From NCBI GenBank assembly GCA_019689555.1, contig JADGHE010000001.1, positions 62,001-126,000 on the forward strand: a stretch of DNA of 64,000 bases, read 5' to 3'. The position numbers were made by a program, and so were the translations under genes. The notes under the pieces were generated by a model that was given only the letters and a program-made list of their open reading frames with translations, ran no database searches and was not told the DNA's origin. Within the stretch, counting starts at the first letter, position 1; each line of letters opens with the position of its first letter. Origin of the DNA: Variibacter sp. GTDB lineage: Bacteria > Pseudomonadota > Alphaproteobacteria > Rhizobiales > Xanthobacteraceae. Below, piece by piece: positions 8,988 through 19,213 of this stretch.

Positions 8988-10349
8988 TCAAGGGCTCGCC
9001 GCGCGCACCTGCGCAAGCAGCGCCATGCCGGCCGCGAAGAAGAGCGTGAGGATGGAAATCCCCGCGCGCTGGCTCTCCAGCGCCTGCGTCAGCAGCCCGA
9101 CGAGGAGCGGGCCGAGAAAGGACGTGACCTTGCCGGAGAGCGCGAACAGCCCGAAGAACTGCGTCATGCGCTCGGGCGGGGCGACGCGTACGAGGAAGGT
9201 GCGCGACGCCGCCTGCAGCGGGCCGGCAGCGCAGCCGATGATCGCGCCGATCGCGATCACCGCCTTCTCCGCCGCCGAGGCGAACAGGCCGTCCCCCGGC
9301 GCGGGCGGCGCCACCGCGAACGGCCCCACATAATCGGGTCCGATCGACAGCAGCGCGGCGAGCGAGAACAACAGCAGCGTCAGGCTGCCGAGAATGACCG
9401 GCTTCGAGCCGAGCCGGTCGTCCAGAACGCCGCCGACGAGGCAGCCGAAGGTGCCGCTCACCGCGAGCAGGACCCCGAAGAGGCCCATCTCGATCGTGGT
9501 CCAGCCAAAGATGCTCGCGGCAAAGATGCCGCCGAAGACGAACAGCGCGATCAGCCCGTCCGTGTAGATCATGTTGGCGACGAGGAAGAGCGCCGTGTTG
9601 CGGTCGCGCCGCAGGCGGCGCAGCGAATCGGCGAGCATGGCGAGGCCGCGGCGCACGGCTGCGCCGAGCGGCAGCTTGCGCGGCTGGTCTGGCGTGAACA
9701 GGAACAGCGGAACGACGAAGACGACGAACCACAGCGCGGTGAACGGCCCGGCGGCGCGGTCGCCCTCCCGCAGCGCAGGGTCGAGCCCGAACAGGGGCTT
9801 GAAGCCGAGCAGCGTCCGGCCCGTTTCCGGCGAGGCCACGAGCCAGCCGAGCATCAGGACGAGGCTCAGGATTCCTCCCACATAGCCGATCGCCCACCCG
9901 GTTCCGGACAGCCGTCCGAGCCGCTCCGCGGGCGCGAGCGTCGGCATCATGGCGTTGTTGAACACCGTCGCAAATTCAACCGCCAGCATGGCCGCCGCGA
10001 AGGCGATCAGCACGAGCCCGATCGTGCCGACGTCTCGCGGCTTGCCGAACCAGAGCGTCATCGCGGCAAGGACGAGAACGAGGCCGAAGGCCGCGATCCA
10101 GGGCTTGCGCCGGCCGGCGGCATCCGCCACGGCGCCGAGCATCGGCGAGACCAGCGCGATGACGAAGCCCGCGGCGGCGGTCGCAAAGCCCCACAGCGCC
10201 TGGCCCGCCACCGGATCGGGCGCGACGGCGTTGGCGAAATAGGGCGCGTAGATGAAGGTCGTGATCAGCGTGAAGAACGGCTGCGCGGCCCAGTCGAACA
10301 GAACCCAGCCGACGATGGCCGCGCGCGAACGGTCTTTCAGTCGAGTCAT
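8988..10349 (-). CDS. MFS permease, UMF1/Atg22-like
   Basis: A 453-residue inner-membrane permease with about 12 hydrophobic segments. The N terminus ([20 protein letters not shown]) with the DWA-x-x-(P/A)F(F/Y) pattern is characteristic of the UMF1 (Atg22-like) branch of the major facilitator superfamily. [10 protein letters not shown] is the loop 2-3 signature region, and [20 protein letters not shown] is the matching motif in the second half that also marks UMF1 proteins. In fungi Atg22 exports amino acids from vacuoles; bacterial substrates are unknown. The stop is 30 bases from the purH stop (convergent). The NAD-glutamate dehydrogenase begins further along on the same strand, upstream of a 91-base gap, but joint regulation is not shown. 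Confidence 0.88.
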   Translation of the reverse strand: MTRLKDRSRAAIVGWVLFDWAAQPFFTLITTFIYAPYFANAVAPDPVAGQALWGFATAAAGFVIALVSPMLGAVADAAGRRKPWIAAFGLVLVLAAMTLWFGKPRDVGTIGLVLIAFAAAMLAVEFATVFNNAMMPTLAPAERLGRLSGTGWAIGYVGGILSLVLMLGWLVASPETGRTLLGFKPLFGLDPALREGDRAAGPFTALWFVVFVVPLFLFTPDQPRKLPLGAAVRRGLAMLADSLRRLRRDRNTALFLVANMIYTDGLIALFVFGGIFAASIFGWTTIEMGLFGVLLAVSGTFGCLVGGVLDDRLGSKPVILGSLTLLLFSLAALLSIGPDYVGPFAVAPPAPGDGLFASAAEKAVIAIGAIIGCAAGPLQAASRTFLVRVAPPERMTQFFGLFALSGKVTSFLGPLLVGLLTQALESQRAGISILTLFFAAGMALLAQVRAASP

Positions 10350-10440
10350 GAGGCGGGGCTCATCCCTGGGATTGCGACCCGCTGCGCGGGACCCGTCGCG
10401 CTCCGCTTAACACGGCGGCGGCGCCGCGCGTTCAAAAATT

Positions 10441-13400
10441 TCACGGCTTGACCAGGTCGCCGATCAGACTGGCGGCGACCGTCAGTTTCGAGATCGTCGG
10501 CGCCGAGCGCGCAATTTCATCCACGGCCGCGCGGATGCGCTGCACGTCGCTCGCGCGCGGAGCGACCCAGGCCTCGACGGCCGCCGCCCCGGTGCCGCCG
10601 GTCATCACCATCTCGGCGGCGATGCGGCGCTCGGCCTCGGCGATCGAATCGAGCGCCCGGTCGAGCGCGAGCCGGTCGAAATAGTCCTCCGTCTGGATCG
10701 CGTGCGCCGGCGCGCGCAGGCGGTCGAGGCCGAAGAAAGCGCCGGCGGCGAAATAGGTCGCCGTCACTTCGGGAATCGGCCTTCCCGTGCGATCGGCGAC
10801 GAGCACGATGTCGGGCGCGGCGGCGAGCGGCCCGAGATCGGCGATGCGCCGCGCAAGGTCGGCCGGCACGCCGGCGCGTTCGAGCTCCGCGGCGCGGGCG
10901 TCGCGCGCGGCGCGCTGAGGGACCTCGAGGGCGGCGTCGAGCGCGGCCGCAACCGCCGCGATGCCCTCGCCGTAATGCCCGACGATCGCAGCCAGGCCTT
11001 GCCCCAGGTCGACATGGCGGAGGAACCACACCATCCGGTCGAGCAGCAGGTCCTGAACGGCCGCGTAGAGCTCGAGCTGAAGCCTGCCGTCGAGCCTGTT
11101 GTCGAGCGCGTCGATCGCCTCGTTGAGCGCCGTCATCCGGTAGCTGTTGCGGACGGCCGCGAAGGCGAAGGCAATGCGCTCCGGCGCCGCCCCGGTCTGA
11201 TCGGCGATGCGCACCACGAGCGAGGGGCCGCCGCGGTTGATCATCGAGTTCGCGAGCTGGGTCGCGATGATCTCCCGCCGCAGCGGATGCGTCTGCAGCG
11301 CCTCCCCGAATCGCTCTGCCAGCCGCCTGGGGAAGTACCGGTTGAGCTCGAGGCCGAGATAGGGATCGTCCGGCACCGCGGAGTCGAGCAGCGCGCCATA
11401 GAGCGCGATCTTGGCGAAGGCGAGCAGCACGGCGAGCTCCGGCCGCGTCAGTGGCTGTCCGCGCCGGCGGCGCTCCGCAAGCTCCATGTCGTCGGGCAGG
11501 CACTCCAGCCTGCGGTCGAGCTGGCCCGCGCTCTCGAGCGTGCGCATCAGCCGCTGCTGAAAGCCCAGATCTTCGAGGCCGCGCCGCTCGGCGAGCGAGA
11601 TCGCAAGCGTCTGCAGATAATTGTTGCGCAGCACGAGCGCGGCGACCTCGTCCGTCATCTCGGCGAGCAGGCCGTTGCGGGCTTCGCGCGTTAAGGCGCC
11701 CGCGCGCAGCGGCGCGCTGAGGGCGATCTTCACGTTCACCTCGAGGTCGGACGTGTTGACGCCCGCCGCATTGTCGATCGCGTCGGTGTTGAGCCGGATG
11801 CCGCGCAGCGCGGCTTCGATGCGCGCCCGCTGCGTCATGCCGAGGTTCGCGCCCTCGCCGATCACCTTGCAGTTGAGCTCGGCGGCGGTCGCGCGGACCG
11901 CGTCGTTGGCGCGGTCGCCGACGGCGTCGTCGCTCTCCGTCGAGGCGCGCACGAAGGTGCCGATCCCGCCGAACCACAGGAGATCGACCGGCATGGTCAG
12001 GATCGCCTTCACCACCTGTTGCGGGGTCGCCTTGTCCGCCCGGAGGCCGAGCATCCTCCGCACGGCCGGGGAGAGCGGGATCTCCTTCGCGCTGCGCGAA
12101 AAGACGCCGCCGCCCGCGGAAATCAGCGAGGGGTCGTAGTCCTGCCAGCTCGACCGCGGCAGCGCGAACAGCCGCGCGCGCTCGGCGAAGCTCTTGTCCG
12201 GGTCCGGATCGGGATCGAGAAAGATGTGGCGGTGATCGAAGGCGGCGAGCAGCTTGATCGTGCGTTCGCGCAGCATGCCGTTGCCGAACACGTCGCCTGA
12301 CATGTCGCCGACCCCGGCGACGGTGAACGGCGCCGCCGATATGTCCATGTTCATTTCGCGGAAGTGGCGCTTGACCGACTCCCAGGCGCCGCGCGCCGTG
12401 ATGCCCATGCGCTTGTGGTCGTAGCCGGTCGAGCCGCCGGACGCGAAAGCGTCGCCGAGCCAAAATCCGTAGGCGGCGGAAATCGCATTGGCGATGTCCG
12501 AGAAGGTCGCGGTGCCCTTGTCGGCGGCGACGACGAGATAGGGGTCGTCCCCGTCGTAGCGCACCACGTCCGCCGGCGGCACGACGCCGCTTGGCCCGAT
12601 ATTGTCGGTGACGTCGAGCAGGCTCGCAATGAACAGCTTGTAGGCGGCGACGCCCTCGGCCTGCGCGGCGTCGCGCGCGGCGCCCGCCGTTATGCGCTTC
12701 GCCACGAAGCCGCCCTTGGCGCCCACGGGCACGATGACGGCGTTCTTCACCTGCTGTGCCTTCACGAGGCCCAGCACCTCGGTGCGGAAGTCCTGCGGGC
12801 GGTCCGACCAGCGGATGCCGCCGCGCGCGACCTTGCCGAAGCGCAGATGCACGCCCTCGACGCGCGGCGAATAGACGAAGATCTCGAAGAGCGGCTTGGG
12901 CGCGGGCAGATCGTCGAGCCGGCGGCTCTCGAACTTGATGGCGATCGCGGGCTTGTGCGCGCCTTGCCCGTCGCGCTGGAAGTAGTTCGTGCGCACGGCC
13001 GCCTGCACGGCGTTGACGAAGCGCCGCAGGATCACGTCCTCGTCGAGGCTCTCGACCGCGCGCAGCGCGATCTCGATGGCGTCCAGAAGCGATTTCTGCC
13101 GAGCGTCGCGCTCTTCGGGCGAAAGAGAGAGACGGGGATCGAACTTGGCGTGGAACAGCGCGTTGATCTGCGCGGCGATGCCGGGGTGCTTGCGCAGCGT
13201 CGCCCAGAGATAGTCCTGCGAATAGGGGATGCGCGCCTGCCGCAGGAAGCGCGCGATCGCGCGCAGCACCGCGACGTCGCGCCAGGGCAGTCCGGCGGCC
13301 AGCACGAGCGCGTTGAAGCCGTCGTTCTCGGCCTCGCCGGCGATGACGGCGAGGCAGCAGGCCTCGAGCCGCGGCGCGACCCCCTGGAGGTCGATGGCGC

Positions 13401-15264
13401 CGCCTTCGTCGCGCTCCAGCGTCATGTCGTGGAACCAGATCGCGCGCGGCGCCTCGCCGGCGGGATTGATCTCGTAGGTGCGCTCGTCGACGACCTTGAA
13501 GCCCATGTTCTCGAGCACCGGAACGCGCTCCGACAGCGGCATCGGGCGGCCGGCGCTCCACACCTTCAGGCTCGCGCGGTGCGGCGGATCGTCGGGGCGA
13601 CGGTAAAAGTCGATATTGACCGGCGCCTCGGCGCTCAGGTTCTCGATGATGCGGATGTCGCCCACCGCCGTCGTGGCCGGAAACGCCTCGCGATAGGCGC
13701 CCGAAAACGCGTCGCGGTAGCGCGCGAACAGCGCCTGCGCCCGCGCCGGCTCGTGCGCCACCGCAAGGGCGGCTTCGAGGTCGTCCGCCCAGGTGCGCAC
13801 GATCGCGGAGACCGCGTCTTCGAGCGCGGCGCGCTCCGGGTTGGGCGCCTCCCCTCCCGAACGGCCGATGATGTAATGCACGCGCACCAGCGGCCCTTCC
13901 AGGAACATGGGATAGAATGCGGAGACGCGCCCCCTATACGCCTCGGCCAGCATGTTGCCGATGGCGACGCGTGTCGCGCTGCCGTAGCGGTCGCGCGGCA
14001 CATAGACGAGCACCGAGACGAAGCGGTCGAACCGATCGCGGCGCGGCAGAACGCGCACGCGCGGCCGCTCGTCGAGCCGCATGATCGCAAGCGCGAAGCG
14101 GTAGAGCGTATCCTCGTCGATCTGGAACAGATCGTCCCGCGGATAGCTCTCCAGCACATTCACGAGCGCCTTTCCGGAGTGGCTGTTCTCGTCGAATCCG
14201 GCGCGCTGCAGAACCGCGTCCACCTTGCGACGCAGATAGGGAATGCTGCGCGTCGAGCGCGTATAGGCCGTGGACGTGAACAGGCCGACGATCCGCAGCT
14301 CGCCGACGATCCGGCCCTCGGCGTCGAAGCGCTTCACGCCGATATAGTCCATGTACACGCGGCGGTGGACGCGCGAGCGCACATTGGCCTTCACGATGAT
14401 GAGCGCCTTGGGCTCGTTGAGGAAGGCGCGGATCTCGGGCGTCATGGTCACGAGCTCGCCGCCGCGCCGCAGCACGCGCACGGCGCGCTCGCGCAGGATG
14501 CCGAGGCCCGTCTCGAACAGCGGTTCGAGCTCTTCGCCGCTGAGCGCATAATCGCGCACGCCGAGAAAGGTGAAGTTGTCGGCGACGAGCCATTCGAGAA
14601 AGGCGATCGCCTCGGCGGTCTCCTCGGCGGGCAGGGGCGGGGGGGTCTCGCGCAGGCCGGCGATCGCCGCTCGCACGCGCGCGAGCATCGGCTTCCAGTC
14701 CTGCACGCACAGCCGCACCTCGCCCAGCACCTGTTCGATCGCCTGCACGATGGCGCTTACTCGCTCGGCGTCCTCGACGGGGCCGACATGGAGGTGGATG
14801 AAGCTTTCCCGTTGCACCCCTCCGTTTCGGCCCGCTGCGCCGTAAAAGCCGACGAGGGCGCCGCCGTCGTCGCGCTCGACGCGGACGATCGGATGGGCGA
14901 CGAGGCGCGCGTCGAGGCCCTGCTCGTTCAGCTCGCCGAGGACGGAGTCGAGCAGGAAGGGCATGTCGTCGTTGACGATCTCCAAGACGGAGAGCGCCCC
15001 GCCGCCCGCGACCCGCCGGGAAAGACGTACGAGCGGCCGGCCGGGAACGCGCTGCTGCAACAGATCCCAGGCGCTCTCGGCAAAGGCCGCGAGCTCCTTG
15101 GCGTCGTAGTGCAGCAGATCCTCGACGCTCGCGCCGCCGTACAGGAGGCCGGCGAAGCCCTCCGGAACGTCGCCGCGCCGCGCGCTCAGGATCAGCTCCG
15201 CCTGGGCGATCAGGTTGCGCCCGGCACGTTCCTCTTCCGTGCTCAAGAGACCGGCGGCCACCAT
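10441..15264 (-). CDS. gdhB: NAD-specific glutamate dehydrogenase, large (about 180 kDa) type
   Basis: This enzyme oxidises glutamate to 2-oxoglutarate and ammonia with NAD and mainly serves amino-acid catabolism. At 1607 residues it has the length of the L_180 class found in Proteobacteria and Actinobacteria. It has a long N-terminal regulatory part with ACT-like segments (about residues 1-700), a catalytic core that includes VPVGAKGGFVAKR with the substrate-binding Lys, then GSTGYDHKRMGITARGAWESV and a Rossmann part (CKVIGEGANLGMTQ). A helical C-terminal tail of several hundred residues ends the protein. The start is ATG at 15264; only a GGGG-type ribosome site is seen. The gene symbol is a convention in related bacteria. 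A 202-base gap separates it from the divergent AhpD-like gene. Confidence 0.95.
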   Translation of the reverse strand: MVAAGLLSTEEERAGRNLIAQAELILSARRGDVPEGFAGLLYGGASVEDLLHYDAKELAAFAESAWDLLQQRVPGRPLVRLSRRVAGGGALSVLEIVNDDMPFLLDSVLGELNEQGLDARLVAHPIVRVERDDGGALVGFYGAAGRNGGVQRESFIHLHVGPVEDAERVSAIVQAIEQVLGEVRLCVQDWKPMLARVRAAIAGLRETPPPLPAEETAEAIAFLEWLVADNFTFLGVRDYALSGEELEPLFETGLGILRERAVRVLRRGGELVTMTPEIRAFLNEPKALIIVKANVRSRVHRRVYMDYIGVKRFDAEGRIVGELRIVGLFTSTAYTRSTRSIPYLRRKVDAVLQRAGFDENSHSGKALVNVLESYPRDDLFQIDEDTLYRFALAIMRLDERPRVRVLPRRDRFDRFVSVLVYVPRDRYGSATRVAIGNMLAEAYRGRVSAFYPMFLEGPLVRVHYIIGRSGGEAPNPERAALEDAVSAIVRTWADDLEAALAVAHEPARAQALFARYRDAFSGAYREAFPATTAVGDIRIIENLSAEAPVNIDFYRRPDDPPHRASLKVWSAGRPMPLSERVPVLENMGFKVVDERTYEINPAGEAPRAIWFHDMTLERDEGGAIDLQGVAPRLEACCLAVIAGEAENDGFNALVLAAGLPWRDVAVLRAIARFLRQARIPYSQDYLWATLRKHPGIAAQINALFHAKFDPRLSLSPEERDARQKSLLDAIEIALRAVESLDEDVILRRFVNAVQAAVRTNYFQRDGQGAHKPAIAIKFESRRLDDLPAPKPLFEIFVYSPRVEGVHLRFGKVARGGIRWSDRPQDFRTEVLGLVKAQQVKNAVIVPVGAKGGFVAKRITAGAARDAAQAEGVAAYKLFIASLLDVTDNIGPSGVVPPADVVRYDGDDPYLVVAADKGTATFSDIANAISAAYGFWLGDAFASGGSTGYDHKRMGITARGAWESVKRHFREMNMDISAAPFTVAGVGDMSGDVFGNGMLRERTIKLLAAFDHRHIFLDPDPDPDKSFAERARLFALPRSSWQDYDPSLISAGGGVFSRSAKEIPLSPAVRRMLGLRADKATPQQVVKAILTMPVDLLWFGGIGTFVRASTESDDAVGDRANDAVRATAAELNCKVIGEGANLGMTQRARIEAALRGIRLNTDAIDNAAGVNTSDLEVNVKIALSAPLRAGALTREARNGLLAEMTDEVAALVLRNNYLQTLAISLAERRGLEDLGFQQRLMRTLESAGQLDRRLECLPDDMELAERRRRGQPLTRPELAVLLAFAKIALYGALLDSAVPDDPYLGLELNRYFPRRLAERFGEALQTHPLRREIIATQLANSMINRGGPSLVVRIADQTGAAPERIAFAFAAVRNSYRMTALNEAIDALDNRLDGRLQLELYAAVQDLLLDRMVWFLRHVDLGQGLAAIVGHYGEGIAAVAAALDAALEVPQRAARDARAAELERAGVPADLARRIADLGPLAAAPDIVLVADRTGRPIPEVTATYFAAGAFFGLDRLRAPAHAIQTEDYFDRLALDRALDSIAEAERRIAAEMVMTGGTGAAAVEAWVAPRASDVQRIRAAVDEIARSAPTISKLTVAASLIGDLVKP

Positions 15265-15466
15265 GTTGCACCCCGTCGAAGGGCGACGCTTCGCCGCGCC
15301 GCGTGGCTGAACTGTCTAATATCCCGCTGGCGCCTTCGAGACGAGGGCCCGGGCCCGCCGAACGCGGTCGGGCAGGGGCGACGCGCCGGGCGGCGTCGGT
15401 TCCGTTCGCACGCGCGAAGCGCTAGCCTCTTCCGAAGCAAACGCGGCCACGAAAAAAGGTGCGAGC

Positions 15467-16135
15467 ATGAAGGCAGCGAAACGCAACACGGCGAAACCGG
15501 CGCAGGCTGGAAACAAAGCCCCCGCGCGCGCCTCGAATCCGTCGCCGGCACCGACGCCGCAAAGCAGGCCCGACGACATGCCGATCACCGCGCTGGGGCT
15601 GGCTCCCGCGCCGCTGAGCCCGGCGATGGAAGCTTACTTCCGCAAGTGCGAAGAGAAGCTGGGTTTCGTGCCGAACGTGCTCAAGGCCTACGCCTTCGAC
15701 ATGGCGAAGCTCGAAGCCTTCGTGGCCATGTACAACGATCTGATGCTGGCCCCCTCCCGCCTCACCAAGCTCGAGCGGGAGATGATCGCGGTTGCGGTGT
15801 CGTCGGTGAACCGCTGCTACTACTGCCTGGTCGCGCACGGCGCGGCGGTGCGCCAGCTCTCCGGCGATCCGCTGCTCGGCGAGCAGCTCGTGATGAACTA
15901 TCGCGCCGCGCGCCTGCCCAAGCGGCAGCGTGCCATGCTGGACTTCGCCGTGAAGCTCACGGCCGAGCCCTGGACGATCGAGGAGAAAGACCGCGAAAAC
16001 CTGCGCAAGGTCGGGTTTACGGATCGCGACATCTGGGATATCGCGGCGGTTGCGGCCTTCTTCAACATGTCGAACCGCGTCGCCGCGGCGACCGACATGC
16101 GGCCGAACACCGTCTATCATGCGCAGGCGCGCTGA
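15467..16135 (+). CDS. peroxidase-related protein of the AhpD/carboxymuconolactone decarboxylase family
   Basis: A 222-residue protein whose core is an AhpD-like all-helical fold. RCYYCLVAHG contains the redox pair Cys117 and Cys120 and His124, the active-site layout of AhpD-type alkylhydroperoxidases and of the uncharacterised peroxidase-related subfamily. The first 40 residues are a low-complexity Lys/Pro/Ala tail that is not part of the domain; MPITALGL at residue 38 is a possible internal start. The family protects against peroxides, but the subfamily substrate is unknown. A 20-base stretch that includes the stop codon is repeated just downstream (see 16117-16159). It is divergent from the glutamate dehydrogenase. 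Confidence 0.87.
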   Translation: MKAAKRNTAKPAQAGNKAPARASNPSPAPTPQSRPDDMPITALGLAPAPLSPAMEAYFRKCEEKLGFVPNVLKAYAFDMAKLEAFVAMYNDLMLAPSRLTKLEREMIAVAVSSVNRCYYCLVAHGAAVRQLSGDPLLGEQLVMNYRAARLPKRQRAMLDFAVKLTAEPWTIEEKDRENLRKVGFTDRDIWDIAAVAAFFNMSNRVAAATDMRPNTVYHAQAR

Positions 16136-16159
16136 CCTTTCATGCGCAGGCGCGCTGAC
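16117..16159. repeat. 20-bp direct repeat across a stop codon
   Basis: TCATGCGCAGGCGCGCTGAC occurs at 16117-16136 and again at 16140-16159, separated by 3 bases. The first copy contains the last codons and the TGA of the AhpD-like gene, the second is non-coding. This looks like a recent small tandem duplication, for example by slippage. Confidence 0.9.
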
Positions 16160-16301
16160 GGCGGGCCGGGCTGGACGGGCCGCCCGCGAGAGAACAAGCT
16201 GAACGCTGCCTCGAATAGGGCAGAGCACGGCAGCGTGCGGCGCGCGAGTTGCGCGCGCAAAATGGGCCGCACGAGAATGGGGCAATCGGGAGGAAACAAC
16301 G

Positions 16302-17306
16302 ATGAGAGGAACGCTGATCGGGAGCGGGCGCCGCCCGCCCTGGCCTGTCCTGGCCGGGCTCGCGCTCGCGCTCGCGCTGCTGCCGTCAGGCGGGGCCTTC
16401 GCCCAGGGGCACTATCCTGAGCGGGCGGTCCGGATCATTGTACCCTTCGCGGCCGGCGGCGCGACCGACATTACCGCGCGCCTGCTCGCCCAGGGGCTGA
16501 CCGAGGCGTTCAACCAGACCGTCGTGGTCGAGAACCGGCCCGGCGCCGGCAGCAATCTCGGCGCGGCCGCCGTCGCCCACGCGGAGCCGGACGGCTACAC
16601 CCTGCTGCTCGCCTCGAGCGGCATCATCGCGAGCCCCGCGCTCTACAAGAAGCTCACCTACGACATCTTCACGGATCTCGCGCCGATCGCCGAGCTGGTC
16701 GGCACGACGAACGTCTTCGTCGTCAGCCCGCAATCGTCCATCAAGACGCTCAAGGACGTCGTCGATCAGGCGAAAGCCAGTCCGGGCAAGATGAACTACG
16801 TGCATCCGGGCGTCGGCACGACGCCGCAGCTCGCCATGGAGCTGTTCAAGCTGCGGGCCGGCATCGCCATCACCTCGGTCGCCTATGGGGGCGCGGCGCC
16901 CGCCTCGCAGGCTATTCTCTCCGGCACCGTCGAGCTCGGCTCGATGGCGCTGTCGAACATCCACGGCCAGGTGAAGGCCGGCGCTTTCCGCGCCATTGCG
17001 GTCACGGGCGCGGAACGCTGGGAGGACCTTCCCGACGTGCCCACCGTGCAGGAATCCGGCTACCCGAACTTCGATTTCGAGACGATCTTCATCCTCATGG
17101 CGCCGGCGCGCACGCCGCCGGCCATCGTCCGACTTCTGTCGGAGGAAAGCATCAAGATCCTCAAGAAGCCGGATGTGCGCGAGCGCGTCGAGAAGGCCGG
17201 GTTCGCCGTGCTCGCGCGCGGCCCCGAGGCGCTCAAGGCCCGCATCGCCAGGGAGGTGCCGATCTACAAGGAGATCGTCGCCAAGGCCGGCATTCCGGTG
17301 AACTGA
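16302..17306 (+). CDS. Bug-family (tripartite tricarboxylate) periplasmic solute-binding protein 1
   Basis: A 334-residue secreted binding protein with a signal peptide that ends near GAFAQG. The mature start YPERAVRIIVPFAAGGATD, then VVENRPGAGSNLGAAAVAHAEPDGYTLL, is the hallmark of the Bug family, which binds carboxylates and related small acids. The start is ATG at 16302 with a strong GGGAGGAAACAACG leader. No TctA/TctB membrane partners are nearby, so it is an orphan binding protein, which is common for this family. It lies upstream of the gamma-glutamyltransferase in the same direction, 124 bases apart. The substrate is unknown. Confidence 0.93.
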   Translation: MRGTLIGSGRRPPWPVLAGLALALALLPSGGAFAQGHYPERAVRIIVPFAAGGATDITARLLAQGLTEAFNQTVVVENRPGAGSNLGAAAVAHAEPDGYTLLLASSGIIASPALYKKLTYDIFTDLAPIAELVGTTNVFVVSPQSSIKTLKDVVDQAKASPGKMNYVHPGVGTTPQLAMELFKLRAGIAITSVAYGGAAPASQAILSGTVELGSMALSNIHGQVKAGAFRAIAVTGAERWEDLPDVPTVQESGYPNFDFETIFILMAPARTPPAIVRLLSEESIKILKKPDVRERVEKAGFAVLARGPEALKARIAREVPIYKEIVAKAGIPVN

Positions 17307-17430
17307 GCCCGCCAGCGACGGCGGCCGTGCGGCGGGCCGCTCCCGGCGCTGTCAGCGCGCGGCTCTTGTGGTTCAATGCGCGCGGACAGCGCGCAAGCGC
17401 CGCCCGCCGCGCACCGGACACAGCCGCCGC

Positions 17431-19170
17431 ATGCTCCGCATCGCTCAATTCGCCGCCGCTTGCGCCGTCGCCCTGCTCCTGGCCCCTGCTCCGGCCGCGG
17501 GCGAGACGGCGGCGCCCATCATCGCCGAGAATGCCCGGATCCATCCGGTGCTGGCGCGCCACGGCATGGTGGCGAGCCAGGAGGCGCACGCAACCCGCAT
17601 CGGCGTCTCCATTCTGGAGCGCGGCGGCAACGCCGTCGATGCCGCCGTCGCGGTCGGTTTCGCGCTCGCGGTGACGCTGCCGCGCGCCGGCAATCTCGGC
17701 GGCGGCGGCTTCATGCTCGTTCACCTCGCCGCCCCCCGCAAGACGATCGCCATCGACTACCGCGAGACGGCGCCCGCGGCGGCCGCGCGCGACATGTTTC
17801 TCGATGCGAGCGGCAACGCCGATCCCGCGAAATCGCGCCATTCCGGCCTCGCCGTGGGCGTGCCCGGCACGGTCGCGGGCCTTGCCCTCGTGCACGCGAA
17901 ATACGGGTCGGGCCGCTTCAGCCTCGCCGATCTGATCCGGCCGGCAATCCGCCTCGCCCGCGACGGGATCGCGGTCGACGACGATCTCGCCGATTCGCTG
18001 CCCCGCGCGCGCGAGCGGCTCGCGCGCTGGCCGTCCTCGGCGCGCATTTTTTTGAAGCCGGACGGCACCACGCTCGGCCGCGGCGACCGTCTCTACCAGA
18101 GCGACCTCGCCCGCACGCTCGAGGCGATCGCGGAGGAGGGCCCGCGCGCCTTCTACGAGGGGCCGATCGCCGCCCGCATCGTCGAAAGCGTGGCGGCTGC
18201 GGGCGGCATCATGACGCGCGCGGACCTCGCGTCCTATCGGGCGGTCGAGCGCGAGCCGGTGCGGGGCACCTACCGCGGCTACGATGTCGTCTCGATGCCG
18301 CCGCCGTCATCGGGCGGGGTGCATCTCGTCGAGCTGCTCAACATTCTCGAAGGCTTTCCCCTGCAGGACACGGGCGCCGGCGCGGCGGCGACGCTGCATC
18401 TCATGATCGAGGCGATGAAGCTCGCCTACGCCGATCGCGCCGTCTATCTCGGCGATCCCGATTTCGTGCGCGTGCCCGTCGCCGGCCTGACTTCCAAGGA
18501 CTATGCGGCGCGGCTGCGCGCCGGGATCGACCGCGAGCGCGCGCGCCCTGCGCGCGACATCGGGCCCGGCAAGCCGCCGAGCGGGGAAGGCGACAACACC
18601 ACGCATTTCTCGGTGGTCGACCGCGACGGCAACGCCGTCGCCAACACCTACACGCTCAATTTCAGCTACGGCCTCGGCCTCGTCGCGGAAGGGACCGGCG
18701 TGCTCCTCAACAACGAGCTCGACGACTTCGCCGCCAAGCCGGACGTGCCCAACGCCTACGGGCTCACGGGCGGGGAGGCGAACGCGCCGGCCCCGCGCAA
18801 GCGGCCGCTCTCCTCCATGAGCCCGACGATCGTGTTCAAGGACGGCAGGCCCTTCCTGGTCACGGGCTCGCCCGGCGGCAGCCGCATCATCACCACGGTG
18901 CTGCAAGTCATCCTCAACGTGGTCGATCACGGGATGAACATCGCCGAGGCGGTGCTGGCGCCGCGCATCCATCACCAATGGCTGCCGGACGTGGTGATGG
19001 CCGAACGCGGCTTTTCGCCCGATACGCTGCGCCTGCTCGAAGCGCGCGGCCACGCCGTCAAGATCGGGGCGACGACGGGATCGGCGAATTCGATCATGGC
19101 GCTTCCGAACGGCGGCTGGGCGGGCGCGGCCGATCCGCGCCAGCGCGGCACCCTGGCCGCGGGACATTGA
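17431..19170 (+). CDS. ggt: gamma-glutamyltransferase (glutathione hydrolase)
   Basis: GGT removes or transfers the gamma-glutamyl group of glutathione and its conjugates in the periplasm. The ATG at 17431 gives 579 residues with a clear signal peptide (RIAQFAAACAVALLL, cut near AAGET); the frame is open upstream but that part has no signal character. The proenzyme features are present: RGGNAVDAAVAVGFALAVT, GNLGGGGFM, and the autoprocessing site GEGDNTTHFSVVD, where Thr390 would become the N-terminal nucleophile of the small subunit. GGSRIITTVLQ and the NELDDF segment follow as in the family. A glutathione S-transferase gene starts 43 bases later, so glutathione metabolism is the likely theme of this pair. 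Confidence 0.95.
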   Translation: MLRIAQFAAACAVALLLAPAPAAGETAAPIIAENARIHPVLARHGMVASQEAHATRIGVSILERGGNAVDAAVAVGFALAVTLPRAGNLGGGGFMLVHLAAPRKTIAIDYRETAPAAAARDMFLDASGNADPAKSRHSGLAVGVPGTVAGLALVHAKYGSGRFSLADLIRPAIRLARDGIAVDDDLADSLPRARERLARWPSSARIFLKPDGTTLGRGDRLYQSDLARTLEAIAEEGPRAFYEGPIAARIVESVAAAGGIMTRADLASYRAVEREPVRGTYRGYDVVSMPPPSSGGVHLVELLNILEGFPLQDTGAGAAATLHLMIEAMKLAYADRAVYLGDPDFVRVPVAGLTSKDYAARLRAGIDRERARPARDIGPGKPPSGEGDNTTHFSVVDRDGNAVANTYTLNFSYGLGLVAEGTGVLLNNELDDFAAKPDVPNAYGLTGGEANAPAPRKRPLSSMSPTIVFKDGRPFLVTGSPGGSRIITTVLQVILNVVDHGMNIAEAVLAPRIHHQWLPDVVMAERGFSPDTLRLLEARGHAVKIGATTGSANSIMALPNGGWAGAADPRQRGTLAAGH

Positions 19171-19213
19171 AGCGCCCGGCCCCCGGGGCCGGGCCGGCAA
19201 GAGGAGCGGGCCC

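Noticed and set aside
12364-16158. Plus-strand open frame of 1264 codons opposite the glutamate dehydrogenase
   Set aside because: It is antisense to a gene with a complete family signature and runs on through the AhpD-like gene in another frame.
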